Shown here in pieces: positions 17,185-26,098 of a stretch of DNA of 64,000 bases. The DNA lies in NCBI GenBank assembly GCA_018970395.1, contig JAGWWM010000006.1:20969-84968 (forward strand). The letters are read 5' to 3'. The translations under genes were made by a program, and so were the position numbers. The DNA is from Bacteroidota bacterium. Its GTDB lineage: Bacteria > Bacteroidota > Bacteroidia > Chitinophagales > Chitinophagaceae. The stretch's first letter is position 1. Each line of letters begins with the position of its first letter. The notes beneath the pieces are model-generated. The model was not told where the DNA came from, did no database searches, and saw only the letters and a program-made list of their open reading frames with translations.

Positions 17185-18477
17185 TCAGCTGATTTTCCAA
17201 TCAATGATTTGATTGACATATTCCGACCGATACGGCGTAGTTATTTTGATATAGTTATCAGTATAACCTTCCATGAATCCTTCTTTGTCCTGCGATTCAA
17301 ACAACACAGGTCTTATGCTGTCACGATGCTGCTCTGTGAAATACTGCATCTTCTTGTAAGAAAGATTCCGAAGGATTTTATTGCGTTGATGACGTGCCTT
17401 CATCGGCACTACCGGCTTTAAAGTGAGCGCATGGGTATTGTCGCGCTCCGAATACGTGAACACATGTAAATAGGAAATTTCCAATTGATGCAGGAAGGAG
17501 AATGTCTCTTCAAACAACGATTCGCTTTCTCCCGGAAATCCTACAATCACATCAACGCCGATACAGCAATGCGGCATTTTTGCTTTGATATAATCTACTC
17601 TTTCCTGATATAATTCCCGTTTGTAACGACGGCGCATCGCTGCTAAAATCGTATTGCTGCCGCTTTGTAAGGGGATATGAAAATGCGGCATGAATTTCTT
17701 GCTTTCGGCAACAAAATCAATAATCTCATTGGTCAGCAGATTGGGTTCGATGGAAGAAATGCGATACCGTTCAATTCCTTCCACTTTATCCAGTTCTTGA
17801 ATGAGTTGATAAAAGTTTTCTTCTCGCTGAAAGATGGAAGCCGAACCGCTGCCGTCTGCACCTTTCCCAAAATCACCCAGATTTACCCCTGTTAAAACAA
17901 TTTCTTTGCTTCCTTTTGCAGCTATTTCTTTTGCATTGGAAACGACATTTTCTATGCGATCACTTCTGCTTTTCCCTCTTGCCATAGGGATCGTACAAAA
18001 AGAACAAGTATAATCACAGCCGTCCTGCACTTTTAAAAAAGTGCGGGTGCGGTCGTTGAGCGAGTAGGACGCATTAAAACCATTCAAGGCTTCTATGTCG
18101 CAGCTCGATATCTTAGCGCTGTCCCCTTTACTTAATTCGGCAATATGGGCAGCAAGATTGAATTTTTCTGCAGCCCCTAATACGAGATCTACCCCCGGAA
18201 TAGAAGCGATTTCTTTTGGCTTTAGCTGGGCATAGCAGCCGGTGATGACGACCAGGCCAGCCGGCGCTTTCCGTTGTATTCTTCTCACCAGTTGACGGCA
18301 TTCCTTATCCGCATTCTCTGTAACCGAGCAGGTATTGATCACATACACATCTGCTTCCTGTTCAAAATCCTTTTTTTCATAGCCTTCTTTTTCCATCAGT
18401 CGGCTGAGCGTGGATGTCTCGGAATAATTAAGTTTACATCCGAGCGTATGAAAGGCTATGGATTTTGAATTCGACAT
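17185..18477 (-). CDS. mtaB: tRNA t6A37 methylthiotransferase MtaB
   Basis: This 430-residue radical-SAM enzyme adds a methylthio group to t6A37 of tRNAs reading ANN codons. The N-terminal UPF0004 domain starts FHTLGCKLNYSET (one cluster Cys), with further cysteines in VINTCSV and ITGCYAQ. The SAM-radical triad is CDYTCSFC. A C-terminal TRAM domain ends the protein (LFESQDKEGFMEGYTDNYIKI). CKLNYSET and VNLGDFGKG favour MtaB over MiaB or RimO. I use the ATG at 18475-18477; an in-frame TTG three codons upstream overlaps a TATTTTTG promoter-like motif (18484-18491), so the transcript may be nearly leaderless. Confidence 0.93.
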   Translation of the reverse strand: MSNSKSIAFHTLGCKLNYSETSTLSRLMEKEGYEKKDFEQEADVYVINTCSVTENADKECRQLVRRIQRKAPAGLVVITGCYAQLKPKEIASIPGVDLVLGAAEKFNLAAHIAELSKGDSAKISSCDIEALNGFNASYSLNDRTRTFLKVQDGCDYTCSFCTIPMARGKSRSDRIENVVSNAKEIAAKGSKEIVLTGVNLGDFGKGADGSGSASIFQREENFYQLIQELDKVEGIERYRISSIEPNLLTNEIIDFVAESKKFMPHFHIPLQSGSNTILAAMRRRYKRELYQERVDYIKAKMPHCCIGVDVIVGFPGESESLFEETFSFLHQLEISYLHVFTYSERDNTHALTLKPVVPMKARHQRNKILRNLSYKKMQYFTEQHRDSIRPVLFESQDKEGFMEGYTDNYIKITTPYRSEYVNQIIDWKIS

Positions 18478-18618
18478 GGAATACAAAAATACAAAAATGC
18501 AAGAGACCCGGAGTTAATTCTCCGTGTCATTGCGCCTTAGTGTCTCTGTGTTATGGATTTCTCCTTAATAAAAAAGGCTGCACTTTGGCAACCTTTTTAC
18601 AAATAAAAAATTGAAACA

Positions 18619-19548
18619 TTAAAGCGTCTTCAACACGTCATTCATGCTGCGGACCGCATCTGCGCTTTTATTGAAAGCAGCCTGCTCTTCCGTATTCAGT
18701 TCGAAGTCAATGATTTTCTCCCAACCGTTTCTGCCAATGGTAACGGGTACGCCCAGGCAAATATCTTTTTGTCCGTATTCTCCTTCGAGGGCGACGCAGC
18801 AAGTGAATAATTTTTTCTCATCTCTCAAAATGCTTTCTACCAAAGCCGCTCCGGCAGCACCGGGCGCATACCAGGCACTGGTACCGATTAATGCGGTCAA
18901 AGTAGCGCCCCCTACCATGGTATCTTTTACAATTTTATCTTGTTGCTCTTGAGATAAGAATTTTGTTACCGGTACTGAGTTCCATGTTGCCATCCGAATC
19001 AAAGGAATCATAGTCGTATCTCCATGTCCGCCTACCACCACTGCATTTAAATCGGAGGGAGAACAACCCAGATGCTGACTCAATTGATACTTAAAGCGAC
19101 TACTGTCGAGCGTACCACCCATACCAATGATGCGGTTTTTGGGAAGTCCGGTAGAAGTCAGTGCCAGATAAGTCATAGTATCCATTGGGTTGCTGATGAC
19201 AATGATAATCGCATTGGGAGAATATTTTAATACATTCTCACAAACGCTTTTAACGATACCGGCATTAACGCCAATCAGTTCTTCCCGAGTCATACCGGGT
19301 TTTCTGGGAAGTCCGGAAGTAATCACGACCACATCGCTGTTCGCAGTTTTGGAATAATCATTGGTACTGCCTACGATTTTGGTGTCGAATCCCAACAGGG
19401 TGGCCGTCTGTATCATGTCCTGCGCTTTCCCTTCTGCAACACCTTCTTTAATGTCTAACAAAACCAGTTCTGAACACAATTCTTTGCGGGCAATATTGTC
19501 TGCACATGTGGCGCCTACCGCACCTGCCCCTACTACTGTTACTTTCAT
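18619..19548 (-). CDS. mdh: Malate dehydrogenase
   Basis: This 309-residue lactate/malate dehydrogenase-family enzyme oxidises malate to oxaloacetate with NAD in the TCA cycle. VTVVGAGAVGATCA is the Rossmann motif, with an acidic residue after the second strand (LLDIKEG) indicating NAD. ITSGLPRKPGMTREEL carries the mobile-loop arginines that select malate, and GGHGDTTMIPL has the catalytic histidine. The gene is monocistronic, read away from efp. The 131-bp gap after its stop holds a low-complexity stretch with the phrase TCTCTGTGTT, related to the repeat at 47020-47095. Confidence 0.95.
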   Translation of the reverse strand: MKVTVVGAGAVGATCADNIARKELCSELVLLDIKEGVAEGKAQDMIQTATLLGFDTKIVGSTNDYSKTANSDVVVITSGLPRKPGMTREELIGVNAGIVKSVCENVLKYSPNAIIIVISNPMDTMTYLALTSTGLPKNRIIGMGGTLDSSRFKYQLSQHLGCSPSDLNAVVVGGHGDTTMIPLIRMATWNSVPVTKFLSQEQQDKIVKDTMVGGATLTALIGTSAWYAPGAAGAALVESILRDEKKLFTCCVALEGEYGQKDICLGVPVTIGRNGWEKIIDFELNTEEQAAFNKSADAVRSMNDVLKTL

Positions 19549-19648
19549 TGGATAAAATTTAGTTTATAAAAGCAGAGAGCGAATAGGCTCAACCACCTGC
19601 TTTTTGGATGAATAATTTATGGCCCAGCAAAGGTAATGGAGGAGATAC

Positions 19649-19684
19649 GAAAAACGAAAAACGATCAACGAAAAACGATTTTTG
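19649..19684. repeat. CGAAAAACGATCAACG-type intergenic repeat
   Basis: Tandem variants of CGAAAAACGA and CGATCAACGA occur just upstream of the efp promoter. Related stretches lie at 40321-40386 and 43336-43380, and a relative (GTTGTTCGTTGTTCG) lies inside the ABC-F gene at 52978-53014. Confidence 0.55.
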
Positions 19685-19689
19685 CCCCT

Positions 19690-19697
19690 TACCTTTG
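19690..19697 (+). promoter_or_regulatory. Candidate -7 element (TACCTTTG) of efp
   Basis: An exact TAnnTTTG match ends 21 nt before the chosen efp ATG at 19719. It supports that start over the longer in-frame ATG at 19608, which lies upstream of the promoter. Confidence 0.6.
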
Positions 19698-19718
19698 CCT
19701 CCTTCAAAATATTTAACA

Positions 19719-20285
19719 ATGGCAAATACATCCGACATCAGCCGTGGCATGATAATAAAAATCGACGGCAGCTTATACAAGGTGATTGAATTTGGTGAAA
19801 ATAAAACTGCCCGTGCGGCAGCTAAGGTTTGGGCTAAACTTAAAGGAGTGGATAATTCCCGCACGATTGAACAAACCTGGAATAGTGGTGACACCATTTA
19901 TCCGGTGAGAGTAGAGCGGAAAGATTTCCAGTTCCTGTATAAAGATGATACCGGATATAATTTTATGAACAATGAAAGTTTTGAGCAGATTTCAGTGGAA
20001 GAAGGCTTAATTGACGCTCCTCAGTTTTTAAAGGAAGGCGATCAGGTTTCTGCTTTAATCAATACCGAAACTGATTCGCCGATGAGCGTGGAGCTCCCCG
20101 ATAAAATTGTAGTAAAGGTTACTTACAGTGAGCCCGGCGTAAAAGGGGATACTGCAACACGTACTTTAAAACCGGCGACAGTTGAAACCGGTGCGACGGT
20201 AATGGTGCCCTTGTTTGTGAATGAAGGAGAACTGATCAGAATCAACACTAAATCAGGAGAATACGTAGAAAGGGTGAAAGAATAA
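19719..20285 (+). CDS. efp: Elongation factor P
   Basis: The protein has 188 residues from the ATG at 19719. EF-P rescues ribosomes stalled at polyproline. It shows the three-beta-barrel layout: N-terminal MANTSDISRGMIIKIDGSLYKV, the modification loop around residues 30-36 (GENKTARAAAKVWAK), the middle OB domain (YPVRVERKDFQFLYKDDTGYNFMN) and the C-terminal OB domain (TRTLKPATVETGATVMVPLFVNEGE). The modification loop reads ENKTARAA, with lysine at the tip. A longer frame from 19608 adds 37 residues translated from repeat DNA and is rejected. A strong intrinsic terminator follows at 20302-20340. Confidence 0.94.
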   Translation: MANTSDISRGMIIKIDGSLYKVIEFGENKTARAAAKVWAKLKGVDNSRTIEQTWNSGDTIYPVRVERKDFQFLYKDDTGYNFMNNESFEQISVEEGLIDAPQFLKEGDQVSALINTETDSPMSVELPDKIVVKVTYSEPGVKGDTATRTLKPATVETGATVMVPLFVNEGELIRINTKSGEYVERVKE

Positions 20286-20301
20286 TTTTTCAAAATCTTT
20301 T

Positions 20302-20340
20302 AAAAAACGGGCAATTTTTCCACATTTTGCCCTTTTTTTT
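20302..20340. terminator. Intrinsic terminator after efp
   Basis: AAAAAACGGGCAA ... TTGCCCTTTTTTTT forms a GGGCAA/TTGCCC stem extended by A/T pairs and followed by eight T. It lies 16 nt after the efp stop. The A-run before it makes it potentially bidirectional. Confidence 0.8.
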
Positions 20341-20360
20341 ATTAAAAATTCCCTGAAAAG

Positions 20361-20390
20361 TTGATTTTTTAACATGGTTCGTTACCTTCG
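20361..20390 (+). promoter_or_regulatory. Candidate promoter of accBC (TTG-N19-TACCTTCG)
   Basis: TTG at 20361-20363 is separated by 19 nt from TACCTTCG at 20383-20390, one mismatch from TAnnTTTG. The spacing fits the Bacteroidota -33/-7 arrangement. The accB ATG is at 20422, 31 nt after the -7 element. Confidence 0.5.
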
Positions 20391-20421
20391 ACCTTTGAAT
20401 TTTTAACCCAAAAATTAAGAT

Positions 20422-20907
20422 ATGGACATTAAACAGGTGCAGGAATTGATTAAGCTTGTAAGCAAATCGAGCCTGAGTGAATTAACGATTGAAGAAGGAG
20501 ATTTTAAAATTACTTTAAAACAAAAAGAGGATGTAGTTCCGCAAGCTTATGTGAGTGCTCCGGTAATGGCAGCTCCTGTTGCTGTTGCACCCGCTCCTTC
20601 AGCAGTTCCTGCAGCTGCTCCTGTGGCTTCTACGCCTGCAGCTTCGGCAGCTGAGGATACTTCCAAATATATTACTATTAAGAGTCCCATGATTGGAACT
20701 TTTTACCGCAAACCCTCTCCGGATAAACCGCTTTATGTAGAAGTGGGAGATGAGATTGTTCCAGGTAAAGTGGTTTGTATCATTGAAGCGATGAAACTGT
20801 TCAATGAAATCGAGAGCGAAGTAAAAGGAAGAGTAGTGAAAGTGCTGGTAGAGGATCAGTCGCCGGTCGAATATGATCAGCCTTTATTCCTGGTGGATCC
20901 CAGTTAA
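20422..20907 (+). CDS. accB: Acetyl-CoA carboxylase biotin carboxyl carrier protein
   Basis: The 161-residue BCCP carries biotin between the carboxylase and carboxyltransferase halves of acetyl-CoA carboxylase. The biotinyl lysine is K125 in the IEAMKLFNE motif. Residues about 40-78 are an Ala/Pro/Val-rich flexible linker, as expected. The C-terminal lipoyl-type domain starts at ITIKSPMIGTFYR. accC follows after 99 bp of very AT-rich DNA (ATTAATAATTAAT repeats, about 20915-20960), so the two are likely co-transcribed. Confidence 0.96.
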   Translation: MDIKQVQELIKLVSKSSLSELTIEEGDFKITLKQKEDVVPQAYVSAPVMAAPVAVAPAPSAVPAAAPVASTPAASAAEDTSKYITIKSPMIGTFYRKPSPDKPLYVEVGDEIVPGKVVCIIEAMKLFNEIESEVKGRVVKVLVEDQSPVEYDQPLFLVDPS

Positions 20908-21006
20908 GGATAAATATTTAATTAATAATTAATAATTAATAATTAAAAATTAGTAATTAATCAGGGAGACGTCGTTTGGTTTTCGTTTCCAATCAAAAAT
21001 TATTGC

Positions 21007-22344
21007 ATGTTCAAGAAAATATTAATTGCCAATCGGGGTGAAATTGCTTTGCGTGTCATTCGTACTTGTCGAGAAATGGGCATTCGTACGGTGGCGGTTT
21101 ATTCTACTGCTGATAAGGAAAGTCTGCACGTAAAATTTGCGGATGAGGCGGTATGTATCGGAAAACCGCAAGGTTCTGAGTCTTATTTGAATATCCCCAA
21201 TATCATTGCTGCGGCGGAAATTACCAATGCCGATGCCATTCACCCGGGCTATGGATTTTTAGCGGAAAATGCCAAGTTTTCTGAGATCTGTGGACTTAGT
21301 GGCATCAAATTCATTGGTCCAACTCCCGAACAGATTCGTAAAATGGGAGATAAAATTACTGCTAAAGAAACCATGATCAAAGCAGGCGTACCGGTGGTGC
21401 CGGGTGGGGAAGGATTGCTGGAAAGTCTGGAGCAGGCAAAATATTTGGCTAAAGAAATCGGTTATCCGGTGATTTTGAAGGCTACTGCCGGTGGCGGTGG
21501 AAAGGGGATGAGAGTGGTATGGACAGAGGATGAGTTGGAGCGTAATTACAATATGGCTAAAACAGAGGCTGGTGCTGCATTTAAGAATGATGGCATTTAC
21601 ATGGAGAAATTCGTGGAAGAGCCCCGTCATATTGAAATACAGGTAGCAGGCGATCGTTTTGGTACCGTTTGTCATTTAAGTGAGCGCGATTGTTCCATTC
21701 AGAGAAGACATCAGAAATTGGTAGAAGAATCTCCCTCTCCTTTCATGACACCTGAATTAAGAAAAGCGATGGGAGAAGCTGCGAAAAAAGCTGCTTCTGC
21801 TATTGACTATGAAAGTGTAGGTACGATTGAGTTCCTGGTGGACAAGCACCGCAATTTCTACTTCATGGAAATGAATACGCGTATTCAGGTAGAGCATTGC
21901 GTAACGGAGGAAGTCACCAATTTTGATTTGATCAAAGAACAAATATTGATTGCGGCCGGCGAAAGAATCAGTGGGAAAGACTATGAGCCCGAAATGCATG
22001 CCATTGAATGCCGGATCAATGCGGAAGATCCTTACAATGATTTTCGTCCTTCTCCCGGTAAAATAACCGTGTTGCATCAGCCCGGTGGTCATGGTATTCG
22101 GATAGACAGCCATGTGTATGCCGGCTATGTCATTCCTCCCTATTATGATTCTATGATTGCTAAGATTATTGCTGTTGCGCGTACCCGCGAGGAAGCCATC
22201 AATACGATGAGCAGAGCTTTAAGCGAGTATGTGATAGAAGGTGTGAAGACGACGATTCCATTTCACCAGCAATTGATGCGGAATGAGGATTTCAGGAACG
22301 GTAATTTTACAACTAAATTTCTTGAAAGTTTTCAAATGAAGTAA
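21007..22344 (+). CDS. accC: Biotin carboxylase subunit of acetyl-CoA carboxylase
   Basis: This 445-residue ATP-grasp enzyme carboxylates biotin on AccB in the first step of fatty acid synthesis. [25 protein letters not shown] opens the pre-ATP-grasp domain. [13 protein letters not shown] is the glycine-rich lid, HIEIQVAGD and [18 protein letters not shown] follow, and [14 protein letters not shown] carries the metal and bicarbonate ligands. Its length (about 445) matches AccC rather than multidomain pyruvate or propionyl carboxylases. The CCCCGGC-GAA-GCCGGGG terminator follows. Confidence 0.96.
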   Translation: MFKKILIANRGEIALRVIRTCREMGIRTVAVYSTADKESLHVKFADEAVCIGKPQGSESYLNIPNIIAAAEITNADAIHPGYGFLAENAKFSEICGLSGIKFIGPTPEQIRKMGDKITAKETMIKAGVPVVPGGEGLLESLEQAKYLAKEIGYPVILKATAGGGGKGMRVVWTEDELERNYNMAKTEAGAAFKNDGIYMEKFVEEPRHIEIQVAGDRFGTVCHLSERDCSIQRRHQKLVEESPSPFMTPELRKAMGEAAKKAASAIDYESVGTIEFLVDKHRNFYFMEMNTRIQVEHCVTEEVTNFDLIKEQILIAAGERISGKDYEPEMHAIECRINAEDPYNDFRPSPGKITVLHQPGGHGIRIDSHVYAGYVIPPYYDSMIAKIIAVARTREEAINTMSRALSEYVIEGVKTTIPFHQQLMRNEDFRNGNFTTKFLESFQMK

Positions 22345-22382
22345 CCTCAATTATTAATTCTTAATTGTTAATTACTAATTAT

Positions 22383-22406
22383 AAACCCCGGCGAAGCCGG
22401 GGTTTA
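22383..22406. terminator. Bidirectional intrinsic terminator between accC and glnA
   Basis: AAACCCCGGC-GAA-GCCGGGGTTT is a perfect 10-bp inverted repeat with a GAA loop, between the convergent accC and glnA genes. Nearly the same hairpin occurs after tRNA-Pro at 43501-43522, so it seems to be a standard terminator module of this genome. Confidence 0.85.
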
Positions 22407-22432
22407 TGCTGCGGTACACCATTGGACTCTAA

Positions 22433-24625
22433 TTATCTTAAGAACAACATCTCTCTGTATTTCGGCAGGTACCAGCTCGCATCATCTACCAACAATTCCA
22501 GTTTGTCAACATGATAGCGAATGGCATCAAAATACTTGCCCTTCACTTCATCACAATAAGCAATGGCTTTCTCTCTGGTATTGCTGAGATTGTTGGCTTT
22601 TTTCCTCGCCTCAATCATCTGCGCGACCAGTTCACTCACTTTATTGATGTGCGTAGAAATGCTGATCAGAATTTGTTTTTGATTGGTGTAAGAGGATTCA
22701 TCAATGCCAATCTCTTTCATCCCCTTTATATTGTTGATCAATACATTTTGATAACTGATGGCACCGGGTAAAATATGACTGGTGCACAACTCTCCCATGA
22801 TGCGACTTTCAATTTGCACTTTCTTAATGTATTTCTCCAGTTCAATTTCATGACGAGCTTCCAGTTCGCTATGGGAATAGACGCCGGTATTTTCAAACAA
22901 CCTCTTCGCTTTGGGCTGCACCATTGCATCGAGCGCCAGCGGCGTTGTTTTTACATTGGGCAATCCGCGTTTTGCGGCTTCTTCCGCCCAGGCATCGCTG
23001 TAGCCGTCTCCTTCAAACAATACTTTCTTGCTTTCTGCAATGTATTGCTGCAACACATGCATGATCGCAATTTCTTTCTTCTCTCCTTTCTCAATCAGCG
23101 TATCTACTTCTTTTTTGAAAGTGATCAGCGTGTCCGCCATTATCGCATTCAACACGGTCATTGCATTGGCGCAATTCGCGCTGGAGCCAACCGCTCTGAA
23201 TTCAAATTTATTTCCGGTGAATGCAAAAGGAGAAGTACGATTTCTGTCGGTATTGTCCAGTAACAACTCCGGAATGCTCTTATGTAAATCAAGTTTCAGA
23301 ATTGCTTCATCCTGCTCATCAAATTTTCCGGTCACGCGCTTCTCCACATCTTCCAATACTTTAGTCAGATATTGTCCGATGAATACAGAAATGATGGCTG
23401 GAGGGGCTTCGTTGGCACCTAAACGATGATCGTTCCCTGCACTGGCGATGGAAGCCCTGAGCAATTCAGCGTAATTGTCCACTGCTCTGATTACATTCAC
23501 AAAGAATGTAAGGAACATCAGATTGGTCTTGGGCGTTTTGCCGGGAGCCAACAGATTCACGCCGGTATCGGTAGCCATACTCCAGTTGTTGTGCTTGCCG
23601 CTACCGTTGATGCCGGCGAAAGGTTTTTCATGTACCAGCACCCGCAGGTTGTGGCGACGGGCTACACGATCCATCACATCCATTAAAAGAGAGTTGTGAT
23701 CTACGGCTACACTCACTTCTTCAAAAATAGGCGCACACTCAAATTGCGCAGGAGCCACTTCATTGTGACGAGTGCGAAGAGGAATACCTAGTTTGTACGA
23801 CTCTTGTTCGAAATCACGCATGAAAGCATAGACTCTTTCCGGAATAGAACCGAAATAATGATCTTCCAATTGTTGTCCTTTCGCTGGAGAGTGACCAAAT
23901 ACAGTTCTGCCGCTTAATACCAGATCAGGACGTGCATTGTACATGCCTTCATCTATCAGAAAATATTCCTGTTCCCATCCGAGTGTAGCGGTTACTTTGG
24001 ATACGTTTTTGTCAAAGTAATGACATACGTCCACCGCAGATTTATTCAATGCTTCAACTGCTTTTAATAAAGGGCCTTTATAGTCGAGCAATTCTCCGGT
24101 ATAGGAAACAAATACGGTAGGAATACAAAGTGTTTTGCCGCTACCTGTTTCCATAATAAAGGCGGGAGAAGAAGGATCCCAGGCAGTATAACCGCGTGCT
24201 TCGAATGTGGCTCTTAAGCCACCACTGGGGAAAGAGGAAGCATCCGGCTCCTGCTGAATCAATGCAGCACCATCGAATTCTTCAAGTGCTGTTCCGTCAC
24301 TTTTTAAAGTGAAAAAGGAATCATGTTTTTCGGCGGTAGTGCCGGTAAGGGGTTGAAACCAGTGGGTATAATGGGTCACTCCTTTGGACTCCGCCCATTG
24401 TCTAACTCCGGCGGCAATCTGACTTGCCATGCCACGATCAATTCTTTTGCCGCCTTTAATGGAGGCAAGCAGACTTTTGTAAGCTTCATCACTCAAAAAC
24501 TGCCTGGCAGTAGGTAATGTGAAAACATTCTCGCCAAATATGCCGGTAATCTTTCCCGATCCGGAAACATTGGCCGGGGAAGCAGCCCCCAGTTTTTTAA
24601 TGGCTTGAAAACGTAATGATTGCAT
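22433..24625 (-). CDS. glnA: Glutamine synthetase type III
   Basis: This 730-residue enzyme makes glutamine from glutamate, ammonia and ATP. Its length (about 730) and motifs mark it as the GSIII family common in Bacteroidota, not the about 470-residue GSI. It has the N-terminal GSIII block (FGENVFTLPTARQFLSDEAYK), FIMETGSGKTLCIPTVFVSYTG, GWEQEYFLIDEGMY and RTRHNEVAPAQFECAPIFEE with the metal-ligand glutamates, and GINGSGKHNNWSMAT. The long C-terminal helical part (residues about 560-730) is typical of GSIII. A TAAATTTG element lies 21 nt upstream. It is monocistronic. Confidence 0.95.
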   Translation of the reverse strand: MQSLRFQAIKKLGAASPANVSGSGKITGIFGENVFTLPTARQFLSDEAYKSLLASIKGGKRIDRGMASQIAAGVRQWAESKGVTHYTHWFQPLTGTTAEKHDSFFTLKSDGTALEEFDGAALIQQEPDASSFPSGGLRATFEARGYTAWDPSSPAFIMETGSGKTLCIPTVFVSYTGELLDYKGPLLKAVEALNKSAVDVCHYFDKNVSKVTATLGWEQEYFLIDEGMYNARPDLVLSGRTVFGHSPAKGQQLEDHYFGSIPERVYAFMRDFEQESYKLGIPLRTRHNEVAPAQFECAPIFEEVSVAVDHNSLLMDVMDRVARRHNLRVLVHEKPFAGINGSGKHNNWSMATDTGVNLLAPGKTPKTNLMFLTFFVNVIRAVDNYAELLRASIASAGNDHRLGANEAPPAIISVFIGQYLTKVLEDVEKRVTGKFDEQDEAILKLDLHKSIPELLLDNTDRNRTSPFAFTGNKFEFRAVGSSANCANAMTVLNAIMADTLITFKKEVDTLIEKGEKKEIAIMHVLQQYIAESKKVLFEGDGYSDAWAEEAAKRGLPNVKTTPLALDAMVQPKAKRLFENTGVYSHSELEARHEIELEKYIKKVQIESRIMGELCTSHILPGAISYQNVLINNIKGMKEIGIDESSYTNQKQILISISTHINKVSELVAQMIEARKKANNLSNTREKAIAYCDEVKGKYFDAIRYHVDKLELLVDDASWYLPKYREMLFLR

Positions 24626-24646
24626 TGCGAATAATTTTTAAGTGGA

Positions 24647-24654
24647 CAAATTTA
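24647..24654 (-). promoter_or_regulatory. Candidate -7 element (TAAATTTG) of glnA
   Basis: An exact TAnnTTTG match on the minus strand ends 21 nt before the glnA ATG. The best upstream TTG is 15 nt away, shorter than usual, so the -33 box is uncertain. Confidence 0.5.
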
Positions 24655-24771
24655 CCCAAAAAAGGTAAACAAAAAATGAAAAAGTCAATCATTTCGAAAA
24701 AAAAGAGGATAATTTCGATAATTTGTTGAATGATTTAAGACTATAGAAGGTAAAATATTAAAAATATAAAT

Positions 24772-26019
24772 TTATTTAATATGTTTTGTGAGCAAGCTGC
24801 CTAACAACGGGGTCACGAAGAATGGCAAATAGATACTCCGGTAGCGTACGATGGCACCGAGTTGTGGTACGATGTAGCCGGTAAGCAGTAGCATGATCCC
24901 CGCAAGAAGGCAAAAAAATAGTATCGTTGGATGCTGTCTTATTGAGCGGTGTTTTTTATAGATCCAAACCAATACCATTGCCCAGATCGTCCATATTTCC
25001 AAGGCGCTCAGCAGATAGTTGAAATTGAAACATTCCGTTAAATAAGGTCTGAATAAAACATGATTTAAAGCGTAAGGTGTTTGCAAAACAAAACTTTTGA
25101 AAGAGGATGCGAGTAAAGGCTGCGGTAAGAGGGAATTACCTCCCAATGCCAGAAATTCCTTGTGTCGGATCACAATAGTTGCGGGAAAATTCAGTGAGGG
25201 GAAGATATATTGTGTATTAAAAAATAAAATCGCACCTGCTGCAGAAACCACTAAGAAAGGCAACCATTTCCTTCGTGTCGTCTGAGCCGACCAATACCCG
25301 GCAAAGAGTGCCGGAATTAAGGTAAGTACTACATAATTTCGGAGGGGTAGTAATAAAATCAGCCAAAGTAATATCAGGAATACCGAACGAAGGATTTTTT
25401 CTTTTCTCAACAAATAAAAGTGAAACTGATAAGCGATTAAACTGATGCATGAAAAAACCAGTCCGTCTTTATGAATCCCTGATGTCCAGAATAAAAAAGA
25501 GGGAATTAAAAACGTGCCGAGCGCAATCCATTCAGTTTTTACTTTAAACAAATCCGCCATTACTCGTATAAATGCGATAATGCCGAAATAGGTTAGAAAA
25601 TTATAAAGAATGACATTGGTAAAATAATTGGAGCCGCTGAAAATATTCAATATCGACAGTGTCTTCACCATAATATTGTGGCGCAGATCGTTCCAGAAGG
25701 ACTCGTGAGTGGAAAAGAAACGAAGTCCGTTTTCCGCATCATAACTAGTTTGAAAGAGAGAAAAGAAAAACTGAACCGGATGGGTCAATAATTGCCGTGT
25801 TTCTCCTATGCTTTCATAAAAATATTTCCAGGTGTCGGCTGTGTTGGCATGATCAGGCAATTGCCGGTGAAACCATCCGTACGCAATACCTGCAGCAACT
25901 TTAATAAGAAAAAAGCCAATCACCCATTGGGACTGTAGTCCACTCTTCCGGATAAATGGAGCTTTGTGAAGCAGGTATGCCGTAAGCGTGACAATAAGTA
26001 AGAATAGGAGCAGATTCAT
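24772..26019 (-). CDS. Multi-pass membrane protein of unknown function
   Basis: This 415-residue protein has about ten hydrophobic segments, beginning with MNLLLFLLIVTLTAYLLH and ending with ATI-rich and IMLLLTGYIVPQLGAIVRYR helices. The loop near residues 45-110 (PDHANTADTWKYFYESIGETRQLLTHPVQFFFSLF) is long and soluble. The layout, with a conserved-looking FWTSGIHKDGLVF motif and a final RYRSIYLPFF, resembles bacterial membrane glycosyltransferase or O-antigen-polymerase-like proteins. I cannot name a family with confidence. It is read divergently from purL, 80 bp apart, and shows no operon partner. Confidence 0.75.
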   Translation of the reverse strand: MNLLLFLLIVTLTAYLLHKAPFIRKSGLQSQWVIGFFLIKVAAGIAYGWFHRQLPDHANTADTWKYFYESIGETRQLLTHPVQFFFSLFQTSYDAENGLRFFSTHESFWNDLRHNIMVKTLSILNIFSGSNYFTNVILYNFLTYFGIIAFIRVMADLFKVKTEWIALGTFLIPSFLFWTSGIHKDGLVFSCISLIAYQFHFYLLRKEKILRSVFLILLWLILLLPLRNYVVLTLIPALFAGYWSAQTTRRKWLPFLVVSAAGAILFFNTQYIFPSLNFPATIVIRHKEFLALGGNSLLPQPLLASSFKSFVLQTPYALNHVLFRPYLTECFNFNYLLSALEIWTIWAMVLVWIYKKHRSIRQHPTILFFCLLAGIMLLLTGYIVPQLGAIVRYRSIYLPFFVTPLLGSLLTKHIK

Positions 26020-26075
26020 GTCGAATCGAAAATAAAATATTTATGGATCAATCTTCGCAATAAAATTTCATGCTT

Positions 26076-26083
26076 TACTTTTG
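26076..26083 (+). promoter_or_regulatory. Candidate -7 element (TACTTTTG) of purL
   Basis: An exact TAnnTTTG match ends 15 nt before the ATG at 26099. It overlaps the alternative TTG start at 26081, which I therefore reject. Confidence 0.55.
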
Positions 26084-26098
26084 ACCTTCAATATTTTT

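Noticed and set aside
19608..19718. N-terminal extension of elongation factor P
   Set aside because: It would be translated from repeat DNA upstream of the promoter, and EF-P homologues start at the ATG at 19719.
22775..23263. 162-codon open frame opposite glnA
   Set aside because: It lies entirely inside the well-supported glutamine synthetase gene in another frame and has no recognisable domain.
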